Source of the DNA: CAIYRG01 sp964494505
GTDB lineage: Bacteria > Pseudomonadota > Alphaproteobacteria > Micropepsales > Micropepsaceae
Length of the DNA: 64,000 nucleotides
Assembly: GCA_964494505.1 (NCBI GenBank)
Contig: CAZBRO010000002.1
Span: 186,001-250,000 of the forward strand
Direction of reading: 5' to 3'
Of the stretch, positions 24,306-33,298 are shown piece after piece. The notes below the pieces were generated by a model. The model had not been told where the DNA came from. It saw nothing but the letters and a program-made list of their open reading frames with translations, and made no database searches. The position numbers were made by a program, and so were the translations under genes. Position 1 is the stretch's first letter. Every line of letters begins with the position of its first letter.

Positions 24306-25475
24306 ATGCGTCCCGTCCTTCTGAATTGGGCCATCAGTCCCTATGCCGGCTGGGGCATTGTCGGGCTCAATTTGTTCCTGCAATGGGCGAACGATCCCGA
24401 TATCGCGGTCCTGATGGGCGGGCCTATCGGCCCGAACGAATTTGCGGCCATCGATCCGCTCACCGTCCAGGCGGCCCAGCCCGCGTTCATGCGTTCGAAC
24501 CAGTTCCAGGCCGAACTGCTTCGCGCGAGGTCCGGTACCCGCCGCCTGCCGATGACCATCATGGAGGGGCTGGGTAACGGACTCTATTTCCCGGACGGAC
24601 TTTCCGGCACGCGCAACGTCGGGCGCTGCATTTTCGAGGACACGCGGCTCGAAGACCTCGACCGCAAACTTGCGAAATACGATGTTCTTCTCACGGCCTC
24701 GCATTGGGATGCCGGGCTGCTGCGCGCCCATTGCCGGAAGCCCGTCGAAATCGTCTTCGAGGGAATCGATCCTTCGCTGTTTCATCCCGCGCCGAAATCG
24801 GGTGTGCTCGACAAGAGCCGCTTCTACGTCTTTTCCGGCGGCAAGGTGGAATTCCGCAAAGGCCACGATCTGACTCTGCTGGCATTCCGCGAATTTTCCC
24901 GCCGCCACGACGATGCGGTGCTGGTGACGCTGTGGCATTCGCCCTGGCCGGAGCTCTCCATCGGCTTTCGGGGCAGGCTCGATGCGCCGCTCGGCAAGAC
25001 CGCGGAGGGCCGCATCGACGTGAAGGCCTGGGTGGCGAGGAACGGCATCAATCCGGCCAAGGTGATCGAAATCGGCCCCGTCCCCAATGCGATCATGCCG
25101 CCGATTCTGCGCGAGATGGATTGTGCGCTGGCGCCCTCGCGGGCGGAGGCCTGCACCAATCTCCTCGCCAAGGAGGCGATGGCGTGCGGGGTGCCGGTGG
25201 TTCTCGCGTCCAACACGGGCGTGAACGATTTGATCGCCGGCGGCAATTCGCTTGCCTTGACGCGCCAGACCCCGGTCGAGGGCTTCACCCAATGTGGCAC
25301 GGAAGGCTGGGGCGAATCCGACGTGGACGAGATCGTCGAGGCGCTGGAACGGCTTTACAGGGACGCCGCCCTCAGGAAAAAGATCGGCGCGGCCGGCGCG
25401 GAGTGGATCATCGCCGAAAACCGCACCTGGGCGAACCACGCCGCAAGGGTGAAATCCTTGCTATTGTCGCTGTAA
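24306..25475 (+). CDS. GT4-type glycosyltransferase
   Basis: A 389-residue GT-B fold glycosyltransferase. The C-terminal nucleotide-sugar part contains FSGGKVEFRKGHDLTLLAF, a long ALAPSRAEACTNLLAKEAMACGVPVV-type E...E loop (about 277-302, Glu at both ends) and SNTGVNDLI. The N-terminus lacks a signal, so it acts in the cytoplasm or at the inner membrane face. The acceptor is unknown. ATG 24306 is used; GTG 24300, overlapping the sppA stop, is an alternative. A second glycosyltransferase lies 205 bases downstream, suggesting a small glycan-modifying pair. Confidence 0.8.
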   Translation: MRPVLLNWAISPYAGWGIVGLNLFLQWANDPDIAVLMGGPIGPNEFAAIDPLTVQAAQPAFMRSNQFQAELLRARSGTRRLPMTIMEGLGNGLYFPDGLSGTRNVGRCIFEDTRLEDLDRKLAKYDVLLTASHWDAGLLRAHCRKPVEIVFEGIDPSLFHPAPKSGVLDKSRFYVFSGGKVEFRKGHDLTLLAFREFSRRHDDAVLVTLWHSPWPELSIGFRGRLDAPLGKTAEGRIDVKAWVARNGINPAKVIEIGPVPNAIMPPILREMDCALAPSRAEACTNLLAKEAMACGVPVVLASNTGVNDLIAGGNSLALTRQTPVEGFTQCGTEGWGESDVDEIVEALERLYRDAALRKKIGAAGAEWIIAENRTWANHAARVKSLLLSL

Positions 25476-25517
25476 GCGGCTGAAGTGAGTTTCGATTGAA
25501 CATCCATGTTCCCACGT

Positions 25518-25646
25518 GTCATTCCCGGCCGAGCGCTGCGAAAGCATCGCGAGGGGAAGGGAACCCATTCGTCGCCGATTGGGCGCAATTTTCACCGAAT
25601 GGGTCCCCTTCCCGCGCCGTACTTCGTACGGCTCGCCGGGGATGAC
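25518..25646. repeat. Nested palindromic repeat (about 130 bp)
   Basis: Outer arms GTCATTCCCGGCCGAGC (25518-25534) and GCTCGCCGGGGATGAC (25631-25646) enclose inner arms of 18-19 bp (25553-25571 and 25596-25613; GGGGAAGGGAACCCATTCG against CGAATGGGTCCCCTTCCC) plus a small CCGTACTTCGTACGG hairpin at 25618-25632. It resembles the dispersed two-tier palindromes common in alphaproteobacterial intergenic DNA. No coding potential is supported here. Confidence 0.75.
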
Positions 25647-25680
25647 AATGAAGAGCTGACAACCAATCAGGACGCCATCT

Positions 25681-26604
25681 TTGCTCAGCATCATCGTACC
25701 GGCCCGCAACAACGCAGAGAGCACCGCCAACTGTCTCGGCTCGATCGCGTATTCGGTCAGCCGGCTCAAGCTTGCCTGCGAATTCATCCTGATAGACGAC
25801 GCCTCCGCGCCCGAGGAACGCATCCTCGAGGTCTTCCGCAATCATCGCGCCCAAAGCCCCGGCCACGAGACCAAGATCATCCGCTCGCGCACGCATCAGC
25901 ATTATTCCGGCGTCTTCTCCATCGGACTGGCGCATGCCACCCGCGACATCATTTTCTTCATCAGCAACGACATGCTAGTGACCACGAGCTTCATTCAGGG
26001 GCTTCTGCTCGTCTCCTCGCTGTTGCCGAGTTTCGGCATCGTGCGGGGCACCTCCAATTATGTGGATTCGCATCCCGAGCACGTGATCGAACCCCAGGAG
26101 CCGCTCAAGGGTTATCCTGACATCGACGCCTATTCGCGCCGTGTCCTGAGCGTCACCGGGTGCACCTTCGTCGAGGATCAGGTGCTGTCGGGCGACGCCA
26201 TCCTGATCAAGCGGGCGGTGGTGGACAAGATCGGCGTGTTGGATTTGCGCTTCTTCGGCTATTTCGGCGATGTCGATTACGGCATGCGCGCCCATCTTGC
26301 CGGCTTCAAGCTGGTCTGCGCCAAGGGCGCCTGGCTGTTTCACGAGGGCAGCGGCCATGTGCGCCACGAGATCGTCAAGCACGGCATCACCTATGATGAA
26401 GCCCGCGACCGCCGCATGGCGCTGGTCGAAACCGCCTATCGGGAGTTTCGCCGCAAATGGCAGCTTGAAGGGCCTGAAACCTTCGATGGGGGCGGAAGCG
26501 TGGACGCGATATATTTTTTCCAGCACGCCCGCACGCAAGCCGGCCGCGTGGACCTCAAATACGATCTGCCGCCGTCCGCCTTGAGCGATCTCGAATTCCA
26601 TTGA
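25681..26604 (+). CDS. GT2-family glycosyltransferase
   Basis: A 307-residue GT-A fold protein. It opens with LSIIVPARNNAEST and FILIDDAS, has FFISNDM in place of a DxD metal motif, and FGYFGDVDYGMRAHLAGFKL, where the ED/GD-Y motif marks the acceptor/catalytic base region. TTG 25681 is taken as the start because translation there begins exactly at the first strand of the fold and an AGGA lies ten bases upstream; no ATG gives a complete domain. It sits right after a large palindrome that separates it from the GT4 gene. Sugar and acceptor unknown. Confidence 0.8.
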   Translation: MLSIIVPARNNAESTANCLGSIAYSVSRLKLACEFILIDDASAPEERILEVFRNHRAQSPGHETKIIRSRTHQHYSGVFSIGLAHATRDIIFFISNDMLVTTSFIQGLLLVSSLLPSFGIVRGTSNYVDSHPEHVIEPQEPLKGYPDIDAYSRRVLSVTGCTFVEDQVLSGDAILIKRAVVDKIGVLDLRFFGYFGDVDYGMRAHLAGFKLVCAKGAWLFHEGSGHVRHEIVKHGITYDEARDRRMALVETAYREFRRKWQLEGPETFDGGGSVDAIYFFQHARTQAGRVDLKYDLPPSALSDLEFH

Positions 26605-26617
26605 AACGGTGTTGCCC

Positions 26618-27547
26618 ATGACCACCGCCCTCATCACCCATCCCGCCTGTCTTCAGCACGAGACACCGCCCGGCCATCCCGAACATGTGGGGCGCCTGAA
26701 GGCGGTCCTCGCCGGACTGGAAGGCTCCGATTTCGGCGACCTCCTGCGCGAGGAGGCGCCGCGCGCCGAAAAGGCGATGATCGCCCGCGTGCACGATCCC
26801 GATTTCGTGGACGAAGTGCTCGATTCGATTCCCGCCTCCGGCTACGCCGCGTTTGATTCCGACACCATCGCCTCTCCCGGCACCGGCGAAGCAATCTTGC
26901 GCGCGGCCGGCGCGGTCGTGCACGGCGTCGACATGGTGATGGCGGGCGAAGTCAAGAATGCCTTCTGCGCGGTACGTCCGCCGGGCCATCATGCGACGCC
27001 GGACCGTGCCATGGGCTTCTGCTTCTTCAACAGCGTGGCGATCGGGGCGGCCCATGCGCGCGCGGCCCACGGCCTCACCCGCGTGGCGGTGATCGATTTC
27101 GACGTGCATCACGGCAACGGCACGCAAGACATGTTCACCGGCAATCCCGATCTCTTCTACGCCTCCACGCACCAATCTCCGCTCTATCCCGGCACCGGGC
27201 GGCGCGACGAGACGGGCGTGGCGCACAACATCGTCAACGCGCCGCTGCCGCCGGGCGCGGGCGGGCCGGAATTCCGCCGCGCCTTCGAACGCGACATCCT
27301 TCCGGCGCTTGCCCGTTTCGCGCCGGAATTCATCATCGTCTCGGCCGGCTTCGATGCCCATCGCGACGATCCGCTGGCCCAGCTCAGGCTCACCGAATCC
27401 GATTTCGCCTGGGCGACGCAGGCCCTTTGCGCGGTGGCGAAGGACGCGTGCAACAGCCGCGTTGTCAGCGCGCTTGAGGGGGGCTATGACCTGGACGCAA
27501 CGGCGGCCTCGGCGGCGGCGCATGTGCGCGCCCTGATGGCGGCCTAA
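26618..27547 (+). CDS. Histone deacetylase family protein (AcuC/acetylpolyamine amidohydrolase-like)
   Basis: A 309-residue Zn-dependent deacetylase of the arginase/deacetylase fold. The motifs are complete: HPEHVGRL (start), RPPGHHA (catalytic His pair, about 126-132), DFDVHHGNGTQ (metal Asp/His, about 158-168), SAGFDAHRDDPL (metal Asp) and LEGGYD (catalytic loop). Bacterial members remove acetyl groups from small molecules or proteins. ATG 26618 is preferred over GTG 26609, which adds only three residues. It precedes xseB by 16 bases, a neighbour seen in many alphaproteobacteria. Confidence 0.9.
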   Translation: MTTALITHPACLQHETPPGHPEHVGRLKAVLAGLEGSDFGDLLREEAPRAEKAMIARVHDPDFVDEVLDSIPASGYAAFDSDTIASPGTGEAILRAAGAVVHGVDMVMAGEVKNAFCAVRPPGHHATPDRAMGFCFFNSVAIGAAHARAAHGLTRVAVIDFDVHHGNGTQDMFTGNPDLFYASTHQSPLYPGTGRRDETGVAHNIVNAPLPPGAGGPEFRRAFERDILPALARFAPEFIIVSAGFDAHRDDPLAQLRLTESDFAWATQALCAVAKDACNSRVVSALEGGYDLDATAASAAAHVRALMAA

Positions 27548-27563
27548 CGGGACTCCGAAAGCG

Positions 27564-27818
27564 ATGGCGGAAAAGGACGAACGGGAAAGTCCGGCGGTCG
27601 AAGATTTGAGCTTCGAGGCGGCCTTGGCCGAACTCGAGGACATCGTCTCGCGCCTGGAACAGGGTGAGGTGGATCTCGAGGATTCCATCGCGCTTTATGA
27701 GCGCGGCACGGCGCTGAAGATCCATTGCGAGAAAAAGCTCAAAGGCGCCGAAGCGCGCCTGGAGAAGATCGTGCTCGGCCCGGAAGGCGCCAGGGGCACC
27801 GAGCCGATGGAATTGTAA
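27564..27818 (+). CDS. xseB: Exodeoxyribonuclease VII small subunit
   Basis: An 84-residue helical protein with the family signature LSFEAALAELEDIVSRLEQGEVDLEDSI-type helix-turn-helix (about 16-43) and YERGTALKIHCEKKLKGAEARLEKI. It binds in several copies to XseA, encoded separately here at 54356-55792, to form the nuclease that degrades single-stranded DNA to oligonucleotides. It lies in the run deacetylase-xseB-ispA-dxs with short gaps, probably one transcript. Confidence 0.95.
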   Translation: MAEKDERESPAVEDLSFEAALAELEDIVSRLEQGEVDLEDSIALYERGTALKIHCEKKLKGAEARLEKIVLGPEGARGTEPMEL

Positions 27819-27830
27819 AAGGCAATCGCC

Positions 27831-28736
27831 ATGAGTCCTGTCGCGCCGCTGGCGCCGATCGAGCCCGCCTTTGCGGAAGCTGCCACATTCGTGGAAGGCA
27901 TGCTGGAGGGGCTGCTGCCGCGGGCGAACGGCCCCGAAGCCCGCCTGATGGAAGCCATGCGCTACGCCACCATGGGCGGCGGCAAGCGCTTGCGCGCGTT
28001 TCTCGTCCTCCAGAGCGGGCGGCTGTTCGGCGTCGACCGCCGCGCGCTCGGCCGCGTGGCCGCCGCCGTCGAATGCCTGCACGCCTATTCGCTGGTGCAT
28101 GATGATCTTCCGGCAATGGACGATGACGACATGCGCCGCGGCAAGCCTTCGGTGCACAAGGCCTATGACGAGGCGACCGCGATCCTTGCGGGCGATGCGC
28201 TGCTGACGCTCGCCTTCGGGCTGATCGCGTCGCCCGAAACGCACGGCGATCCCTTCGTGCGCTGCGAGTTGGTCTCCCGCCTCGCGCTCGCCGCGGGCCA
28301 TGGCGGAATGGTCGGCGGCCAGATGATGGATTTGGCGCTTGAAGGACGTAATCCGCCGCTCCCCGAGATCACGCGGCTTCAGCGCATGAAGACGGCCGCG
28401 CTTTTCACCTATTGCTGCGAGACTGGCGCCATCATGGGCAAATCCTCGGCCTCCGCCCGTCAGGCGCTCATGGCCTATGGCCAGGAATTGGGATTGGCGT
28501 TTCAGATCGCCGACGATCTTCTCGATCTCGAAAGCACAATCGCCGAAACCGGCAAGCAAGTGGGCAAGGACGCCGCGCGAGGCAAGGCGACGGTGGCTTC
28601 CGTCTTGGGGCGCGAACGGGCGCGCGCGCAGGCCGAGGCCCTGATCGGTCAGGCTGCCGCTCACCTTGATTTGTTCGACGAGAAGGCCGATCTTCTGCGC
28701 GCCGCGGCGCACTTCGTCGTAGCCAGAAGGGCTTGA
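27831..28736 (+). CDS. ispA: Farnesyl diphosphate synthase (polyprenyl synthetase)
   Basis: A 301-residue all-helical prenyl transferase that condenses IPP with DMAPP and GPP to farnesyl diphosphate. The first Asp-rich motif DDLPAMDDDDMRRG (about 91-104) has the two-residue insertion typical of bacterial FPPS, and the second is DDLLDLE (about 228-234). GGGKRLRAFLV and QMMDLALEG are also diagnostic. Being beside dxs, it links the start of the MEP pathway to isoprenoid chain building. ATG 27831 lies 12 bases after xseB. Confidence 0.92.
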   Translation: MSPVAPLAPIEPAFAEAATFVEGMLEGLLPRANGPEARLMEAMRYATMGGGKRLRAFLVLQSGRLFGVDRRALGRVAAAVECLHAYSLVHDDLPAMDDDDMRRGKPSVHKAYDEATAILAGDALLTLAFGLIASPETHGDPFVRCELVSRLALAAGHGGMVGGQMMDLALEGRNPPLPEITRLQRMKTAALFTYCCETGAIMGKSSASARQALMAYGQELGLAFQIADDLLDLESTIAETGKQVGKDAARGKATVASVLGRERARAQAEALIGQAAAHLDLFDEKADLLRAAAHFVVARRA

Positions 28737-28761
28737 TTTTGCGCCGGATTCAGGGATTTTC

Positions 28762-30681
28762 GTGACCCCTTCCTCCACCACGCCGCTGCTGGACAAGGTC
28801 CTGGTCCCCGCCGATGTGCGGGCGTTGCCGCGCGAGGCGCTGGCGCAGCTTGCGGCCGAACTCCGTCAGGAAACCGTCGACGTGGTGTCGCTGACCGGCG
28901 GCCATCTGGGTGCGGGTCTGGGCGTCGTCGAACTCACCCTCGCCCTGCATCGCGTCTTCGACACGCCGAAGGACAAGCTGATCTGGGATGTCGGCCACCA
29001 ATCCTATCCGCACAAGATTCTCACCGGCCGCCGCGCGCGCATGAAGACGCTGCGCCAGGCCGGAGGGCTGTCGGGCTTCACCAAGCGCGCGGAAAGCGAA
29101 TACGACACCTTCGGCGCGGCGCATTCCTCGACCTCGATTTCGGCCGGTGTCGGTTTTGCGGTGGCGCGCGATCTCTCCGGCCAAAAGCATCACGTCGTGT
29201 GCGTGATCGGCGACGGCGCCATGAGCGCAGGCATGGCCTATGAGGCGATGAACAATGCGGGCGCCATGAAGGAGCGCCTGATCGTCATCCTGAACGACAA
29301 CGACATGTCCATCGCGCCCCCGGTCGGCGCGATGAGCGCCTATCTGGCGCGCCTGGTGTCGAGCCGCACCTATCGGGGTTTGCGCGGACGTTTGAGGGAT
29401 TTCATGGAGCGCTTCCCGCGCGTCTTCCGGGTGGCGGCGCGGCGCACGGAGGAATATGCCCGCGGCTTCTGGATGGGCGGCACGCTGTTCGAGGAGCTGG
29501 GCTTCTATTATGTCGGCCCGATCGACGGCCACAATCTGGATCACCTGATCCCGGTGCTGGAGAATGTGCGCGACACCGATACCGGTCCCACGCTTGTCCA
29601 TGTCGTGACCAAGAAGGGCAAGGGCTACGGACCGGCCGAAGCGTCATCGGACAAATTCCACGGCGTCTCGAAATTCAACGTGCTCACCGGCGAGCAGAAA
29701 AAGGGTGCGGCCGGCCCGCCGAGCTACACGAAAGTTTTCGCCGAAGCCCTGATCCAGGAAGCCGAGCGTGACGACAAGATCGTCGCCATCACGGCCGCCA
29801 TGCCCTCCGGCACGGGGCTCGACCTGTTCGAGAAGCGCTTTCCCAAGCGCTTCTTCGATGTCGGCATCGCCGAGCAGCACGCCGTGACGTTCGCCGCGGG
29901 CCTTGCCGCGGAAGGCTACAAGCCCTTCGCCGCGATCTATTCGACCTTCCTGCAGCGGGGCTATGACCAGGTGGTGCACGACGTGGCGATTCAATCGCTG
30001 CCGGTGCGTTTCGCCATCGACCGCGCGGGCCTGGTGGGCGCGGACGGCCCGACGCATGCTGGCGCCTTCGACGTGACCTACCTCGCGACGCTGCCGGGCT
30101 TCGTGGTGATGGCGGCGGCCGATGAGGCGGAACTCGTGCATATGGTCGCGACCGCACGCGCTATCGGCGACCGGCCTTCCGCGTTCCGCTATCCGCGCGG
30201 GGAGGGCGTGGGCGTGCCGCTCCCGGTCATCGGGGAGCCGCTCGCTCTCGGCAAAGGCCGGATTCTGAAACAGGGAAGCTCGGTCGCGATCCTCAATTTC
30301 GGCGCGCGGCTCGTGGAATGTCTGAAGGCCGCCGAAAAATTCTCCGCCTACGGATTATCGGCGACGATTGCCGATGCCCGTTTCGCAAAGCCGCTCGACA
30401 CCGACCTGGTGCGCCAGCTGGCCCAACACCATGAGGTGCTCCTCACCGTCGAGGAAGGCTCTATCGGCGGCTTCGGCGCCCATGTGCTGCATTTCGCAGC
30501 CTGGGACGGGTTGCTGGACAAGGGCCTCAAGATCCGCACCCTGATCCTGCCCGACCGTTTCATCGATCAGGACACACCCGAACGCATGTATGAGGCAGCG
30601 GGTCTCGATGCAAAGGCGATTGTGGCTGCGGGCCTCTCGGCCTTGGGCCGCGAACGCGACGCCGCCGCGGTGCGGGGCTGA
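28762..30681 (+). CDS. dxs: 1-deoxy-D-xylulose-5-phosphate synthase
   Basis: A 639-residue thiamine-diphosphate enzyme that condenses pyruvate and glyceraldehyde 3-phosphate, the first step of the MEP isoprenoid pathway. The ThDP/Mg motif GDGAMSAGMAYEAMNNAG with NDNDMSIAPPVG (about 152-196), the catalytic Glu in GIAEQHAVTFAAGLA (about 367-381) and the C-terminal transketolase domain are complete, and the length is normal. The start is GTG 28762, 25 bases after ispA. The last gene of the deacetylase-xseB-ispA-dxs run. Confidence 0.96.
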   Translation: MTPSSTTPLLDKVLVPADVRALPREALAQLAAELRQETVDVVSLTGGHLGAGLGVVELTLALHRVFDTPKDKLIWDVGHQSYPHKILTGRRARMKTLRQAGGLSGFTKRAESEYDTFGAAHSSTSISAGVGFAVARDLSGQKHHVVCVIGDGAMSAGMAYEAMNNAGAMKERLIVILNDNDMSIAPPVGAMSAYLARLVSSRTYRGLRGRLRDFMERFPRVFRVAARRTEEYARGFWMGGTLFEELGFYYVGPIDGHNLDHLIPVLENVRDTDTGPTLVHVVTKKGKGYGPAEASSDKFHGVSKFNVLTGEQKKGAAGPPSYTKVFAEALIQEAERDDKIVAITAAMPSGTGLDLFEKRFPKRFFDVGIAEQHAVTFAAGLAAEGYKPFAAIYSTFLQRGYDQVVHDVAIQSLPVRFAIDRAGLVGADGPTHAGAFDVTYLATLPGFVVMAAADEAELVHMVATARAIGDRPSAFRYPRGEGVGVPLPVIGEPLALGKGRILKQGSSVAILNFGARLVECLKAAEKFSAYGLSATIADARFAKPLDTDLVRQLAQHHEVLLTVEEGSIGGFGAHVLHFAAWDGLLDKGLKIRTLILPDRFIDQDTPERMYEAAGLDAKAIVAAGLSALGRERDAAAVRG

Positions 30682-30689
30682 ACCCGATC

Positions 30690-30791
30690 CTTCATGCTTC
30701 GACAAGCTCAGACTTCGGCAAGCTCATGCTTCGGCAAGCTCAGCATGAGGAATCATAACGGGTCCTCATCCTGAGCTTGTCGAAGGATGAG
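30690..30791. repeat. Hairpin repeat cluster, core TGAGCTTGTCGA (copy 3)
   Basis: Several units in both orientations: TTCATGCTTCGACAAGCTCA, two CTTCGGCAAGCTCA units, and CCTCATCC-TGAGCTTGTCGA-AGGATGAG. The CCTCATCC/GGATGAG stem is a third compensated version of the arms. It lies between the convergent dxs gene and a small secreted-protein gene. Confidence 0.75.
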
Positions 30792-30830
30792 AGCTCGGTC
30801 CCAAAATCGCTGGATTTCGACGCTTTGCCG

Positions 30831-31094
30831 CTATTGCTTCTCGCCGGCCGCTGAATCGGCCTTTGGCACCTCGGCGCTCGCCAGTTTCTGAGCTTCGCCG
30901 TCCGTTGCCGCGGCGACATGCGTTACCGCCTTATGCCCGTCGGCGGGAACGGTCATGGCGTAGGGCTTCACGTCGGGACTGCGCGGCACCACCGAGATGA
31001 TTTCGATATCGCCGGCCTTCAACTCGCCCGCATAGGTCGCGGCCGGTATGATCAATCCGAAGGCAACGACGCCTAATAACGCAGCATATTTCAC
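30831..31094 (-). CDS. Small secreted hypothetical protein
   Basis: An 87-residue protein with a clear signal peptide (KYAALLGVVAFGLIIPAATYAGEL) and a short Ala/Lys-rich mature part containing two VP segments; no known domain. GTG 31094 is taken as the start because AAGGGGC lies directly upstream and the signal peptide begins there; ATG 31118 would add eight residues and would sit inside a palindrome. Together with the next gene it separates dxs from tlyA, which are often adjacent. Confidence 0.55.
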   Translation of the reverse strand: MKYAALLGVVAFGLIIPAATYAGELKAGDIEIISVVPRSPDVKPYAMTVPADGHKAVTHVAAATDGEAQKLASAEVPKADSAAGEKQ

Positions 31095-31107
31095 CACAAA
31101 GCCCCTT

Positions 31108-31130
31108 GGTTCGGTCATTTCGACCGAACC
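31108..31130. promoter_or_regulatory. Perfect 9-bp palindrome, possible operator
   Basis: GGTTCGGTC-ATTTC-GACCGAACC is a perfect inverted repeat immediately upstream of the small secreted-protein gene on the minus strand, about 14-36 bases before the preferred start. It could bind a dimeric repressor. Confidence 0.45.
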
Positions 31131-31201
31131 ACTGCAAGCCTTGGGCCAGCGGGGCTGCCGATGAGGGCGGCCTCAGGCCGCCCTTCATCGCGGGACGAAA
31201 A

Positions 31202-31798
31202 TCAGCTCAACGGAGCCTTGGACACGACGGTGAAACGCGTCAGCTCCTGCTTGGGCCTGTCCCAGCTCGGGTCGAGCTGAGAAGCCTTGCGGTAGTCGAG
31301 ATAGGCGCCCGTGATGTCGCCCGAATCCTCGCGCGCCATGCCGCGGTTGAAGTAGACGCGCTCCGGATGCGCAGGCCCGAGCTCCAGGCCATGCGTCAGA
31401 TCCCGCACCGCATCCTTGGGCCGGCCCGCGAGTATGTGCGCCACGCCGCGGTTGACCAGCGCTTCCGGCATTTTCGCGTCGACCGCAAGCGCGGCATTGC
31501 TGTCGGCGATCGTCGCGTCATATTCGGCACGCGCCAGATGCATCACGCCGCGATTCGTCAGCGCCGCGGCGAGCTGGTTCTTCACGTCCTGCGAAAGATT
31601 GATGGCCATCGTGCAGATAGCCAGATCGCCGTCGGTGGCGGAGCCTCTGGCTTCGGCCGCTGCGGCGGCGAGCGAACATTTATACGCCGAATTCTGCGCA
31701 CCCTCGAAGCTCTGCACCGGCGGTGAAACCGCGAAGCTCGGAGTCGCCGCAAAGAGAGCGATGGCGCCCGTAATTGCAAAACCAAACCTGGCAAACAT
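31202..31798 (-). CDS. Secreted TPR-repeat protein
   Basis: A 198-residue exported protein with a signal peptide (about 1-23, ending SFA) and about three tetratricopeptide repeats from residue 75 on: ALTNRGVMHLARAEYDATI, ALVNRGVAHILAGRPKDAV and VYFNRGMAREDSGDITGAY. TPR units mediate protein-protein contacts; Cys at about 41 and 62 could form a disulfide. It may be a scaffold in the periplasm. The upstream 170 bases are AT-rich and hold the promoters of this gene and the divergent tlyA. Confidence 0.8.
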   Translation of the reverse strand: MFARFGFAITGAIALFAATPSFAVSPPVQSFEGAQNSAYKCSLAAAAAEARGSATDGDLAICTMAINLSQDVKNQLAAALTNRGVMHLARAEYDATIADSNAALAVDAKMPEALVNRGVAHILAGRPKDAVRDLTHGLELGPAHPERVYFNRGMAREDSGDITGAYLDYRKASQLDPSWDRPKQELTRFTVVSKAPLS

Positions 31799-31967
31799 TC
31801 AAACCTCCCAACACTGTTGTTTTTCGCACCAACCACTACAACAATGCTTTTACAGTGGTTTGTACTAAATGCAAGTTACATGCTTAGCAATTCGTCATCG
31901 TGCGCAATTTATAGGCATGCCTCATCTTGAGATTCGCATGCACAATTATTGTGCGTTAGTTTGATTT

Positions 31968-32720
31968 ATGCCGGATCGAAGCGCGCGCGCCGACGTTTTC
32001 CTTGTTACCCACGGTTATGCGTCAAGCAGAGCCGAGGCGCAGGCGGCGATCCACGCCGGCAACGTGGAAGCCGATGGACAAACGGTCCTCAAAGCCGCAC
32101 AGAGGCTGCACGAAGGCATGAACATCCGTTACGAAGCGTCTCATCCTTATGTTTCCCGCGGCGGCGTGAAGCTCGCAGCGGCGCTCGATCGCTTCGGACT
32201 TTCGGCGGACGGCCGCGTCTGTCTCGATGTCGGCGCCTCCACCGGGGGATTCACGCAGGTGTTGCTTGAACGCGGCGCCACACGCGTTTACGCGGTCGAT
32301 GTCGGGCACAATCAGCTGCATCCGAAGATTGCCGGCGACCCGCGGGTGAAACGTCTCGAAGGGCTGAATGCGCGCGATCTCACCGCCGTCAGAATCCCCG
32401 AGCCGCCGCGCGCCATTACCGCCGATGTGAGCTTCATCAGCCTCAAGCTTGCGCTGCCGCCGGCGTTGCATCTTGCGGCTCAGGACGCCTGGGCGGTGCT
32501 GCTGGTCAAGCCGCAGTTCGAAGTCGGCCCGCGGGGCGTCGGGCGGCGCGGCGTCGTCAAGGACGAGGCGCTGCGCGAGGCCGCCCTTGCCGAGGTCACA
32601 TCCTGGGTGAAAGGGCAGGGCTGGCAGGTTCTGGGCGCCATGGACAGCCCGATCGAGGGCGGCGACGGCAACAAGGAATATCTGATCGCCGCCAAACGCG
32701 CCGAGGCCTTGCGCAAATAG
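31968..32720 (+). CDS. tlyA: TlyA-family rRNA methyltransferase
   Basis: A 250-residue protein with an N-terminal S4 RNA-binding domain (about 5-65) and an FtsJ/RrmJ-like methyltransferase domain: LDVGASTGGFTQVLL (SAM motif I, about 85-99), AVDVGHNQL, DVSFISL and LLVKPQFE. The family makes 2'-O-methylcytidine in rRNA; some members were described as haemolysins. It is commonly placed right after dxs and before a RumA-type methyltransferase gene; here both neighbours are displaced. Confidence 0.88.
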   Translation: MPDRSARADVFLVTHGYASSRAEAQAAIHAGNVEADGQTVLKAAQRLHEGMNIRYEASHPYVSRGGVKLAAALDRFGLSADGRVCLDVGASTGGFTQVLLERGATRVYAVDVGHNQLHPKIAGDPRVKRLEGLNARDLTAVRIPEPPRAITADVSFISLKLALPPALHLAAQDAWAVLLVKPQFEVGPRGVGRRGVVKDEALREAALAEVTSWVKGQGWQVLGAMDSPIEGGDGNKEYLIAAKRAEALRK

Positions 32721-32894
32721 GGCGGGCACAAAGTCCCGGGGCCCGCCCGAAACTTGTCACATGCAGTGGGGCGCGTGCCGTGAGAGGTGCTTGCACGCTT
32801 CACCGCCGGTCACAATTCTGGGACAGTGATATTGCTACACAGCACGCACAAACGGCCGGTTGCCGCTTCCCCTCATGCCCGGTATGTCGCCCCG

Positions 32895-33290
32895 ATGCTG
32901 ACGATGCGGAGAAAACAGGACGCCCCGCCGGCGCCCGTGGGATCGCCCCCCTCCATTCTCGGGCGCTCGCTGGTCGTTCGCGGGCATCTCGAGAGTTCCG
33001 GGGAAATCGAAGTCTGCGGCCAAGTCCTGGGCACCGTGAACGCAAAGCGCCTCGTTCTGGCGTCGTCGGGATATATCGAGGGCGACGTGATCGCCCAGGA
33101 CGTCTTGCTAAGCGGGACGCTCAACGGCAGAGTCTTCGCCGTTAACGTGACGGTCACAGCCTCTGCAATCGTCACGGGACGGATTTTCCATCACACCGCA
33201 ACGGTAGCCAAAGAGGCCAAGATCGACGGGCGCATGCCGTGGAGACCCGTCAATTTCTTCGAAACCCTTCAAGGCTTGCCAAAGGAATAG
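32895..33290 (+). CDS. Bactofilin-family protein 1
   Basis: A 131-residue bactofilin (DUF583): a short disordered N-terminus with Pro/Ala, then a right-handed beta-helix of repeating strands (SLVVRGHLESSGEIEV, GTVNAKRLVLASSGYIEGDV, GTLNGRVFAVNVTV). Bactofilins polymerise into filaments without nucleotide and organise wall or stalk synthesis. ATG 32895 is preferred; the frame extends to 32787 but that part lacks the fold. It lies eight bases before a second bactofilin gene. Confidence 0.8.
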   Translation: MLTMRRKQDAPPAPVGSPPSILGRSLVVRGHLESSGEIEVCGQVLGTVNAKRLVLASSGYIEGDVIAQDVLLSGTLNGRVFAVNVTVTASAIVTGRIFHHTATVAKEAKIDGRMPWRPVNFFETLQGLPKE

Positions 33291-33298
33291 GAGCGCCC

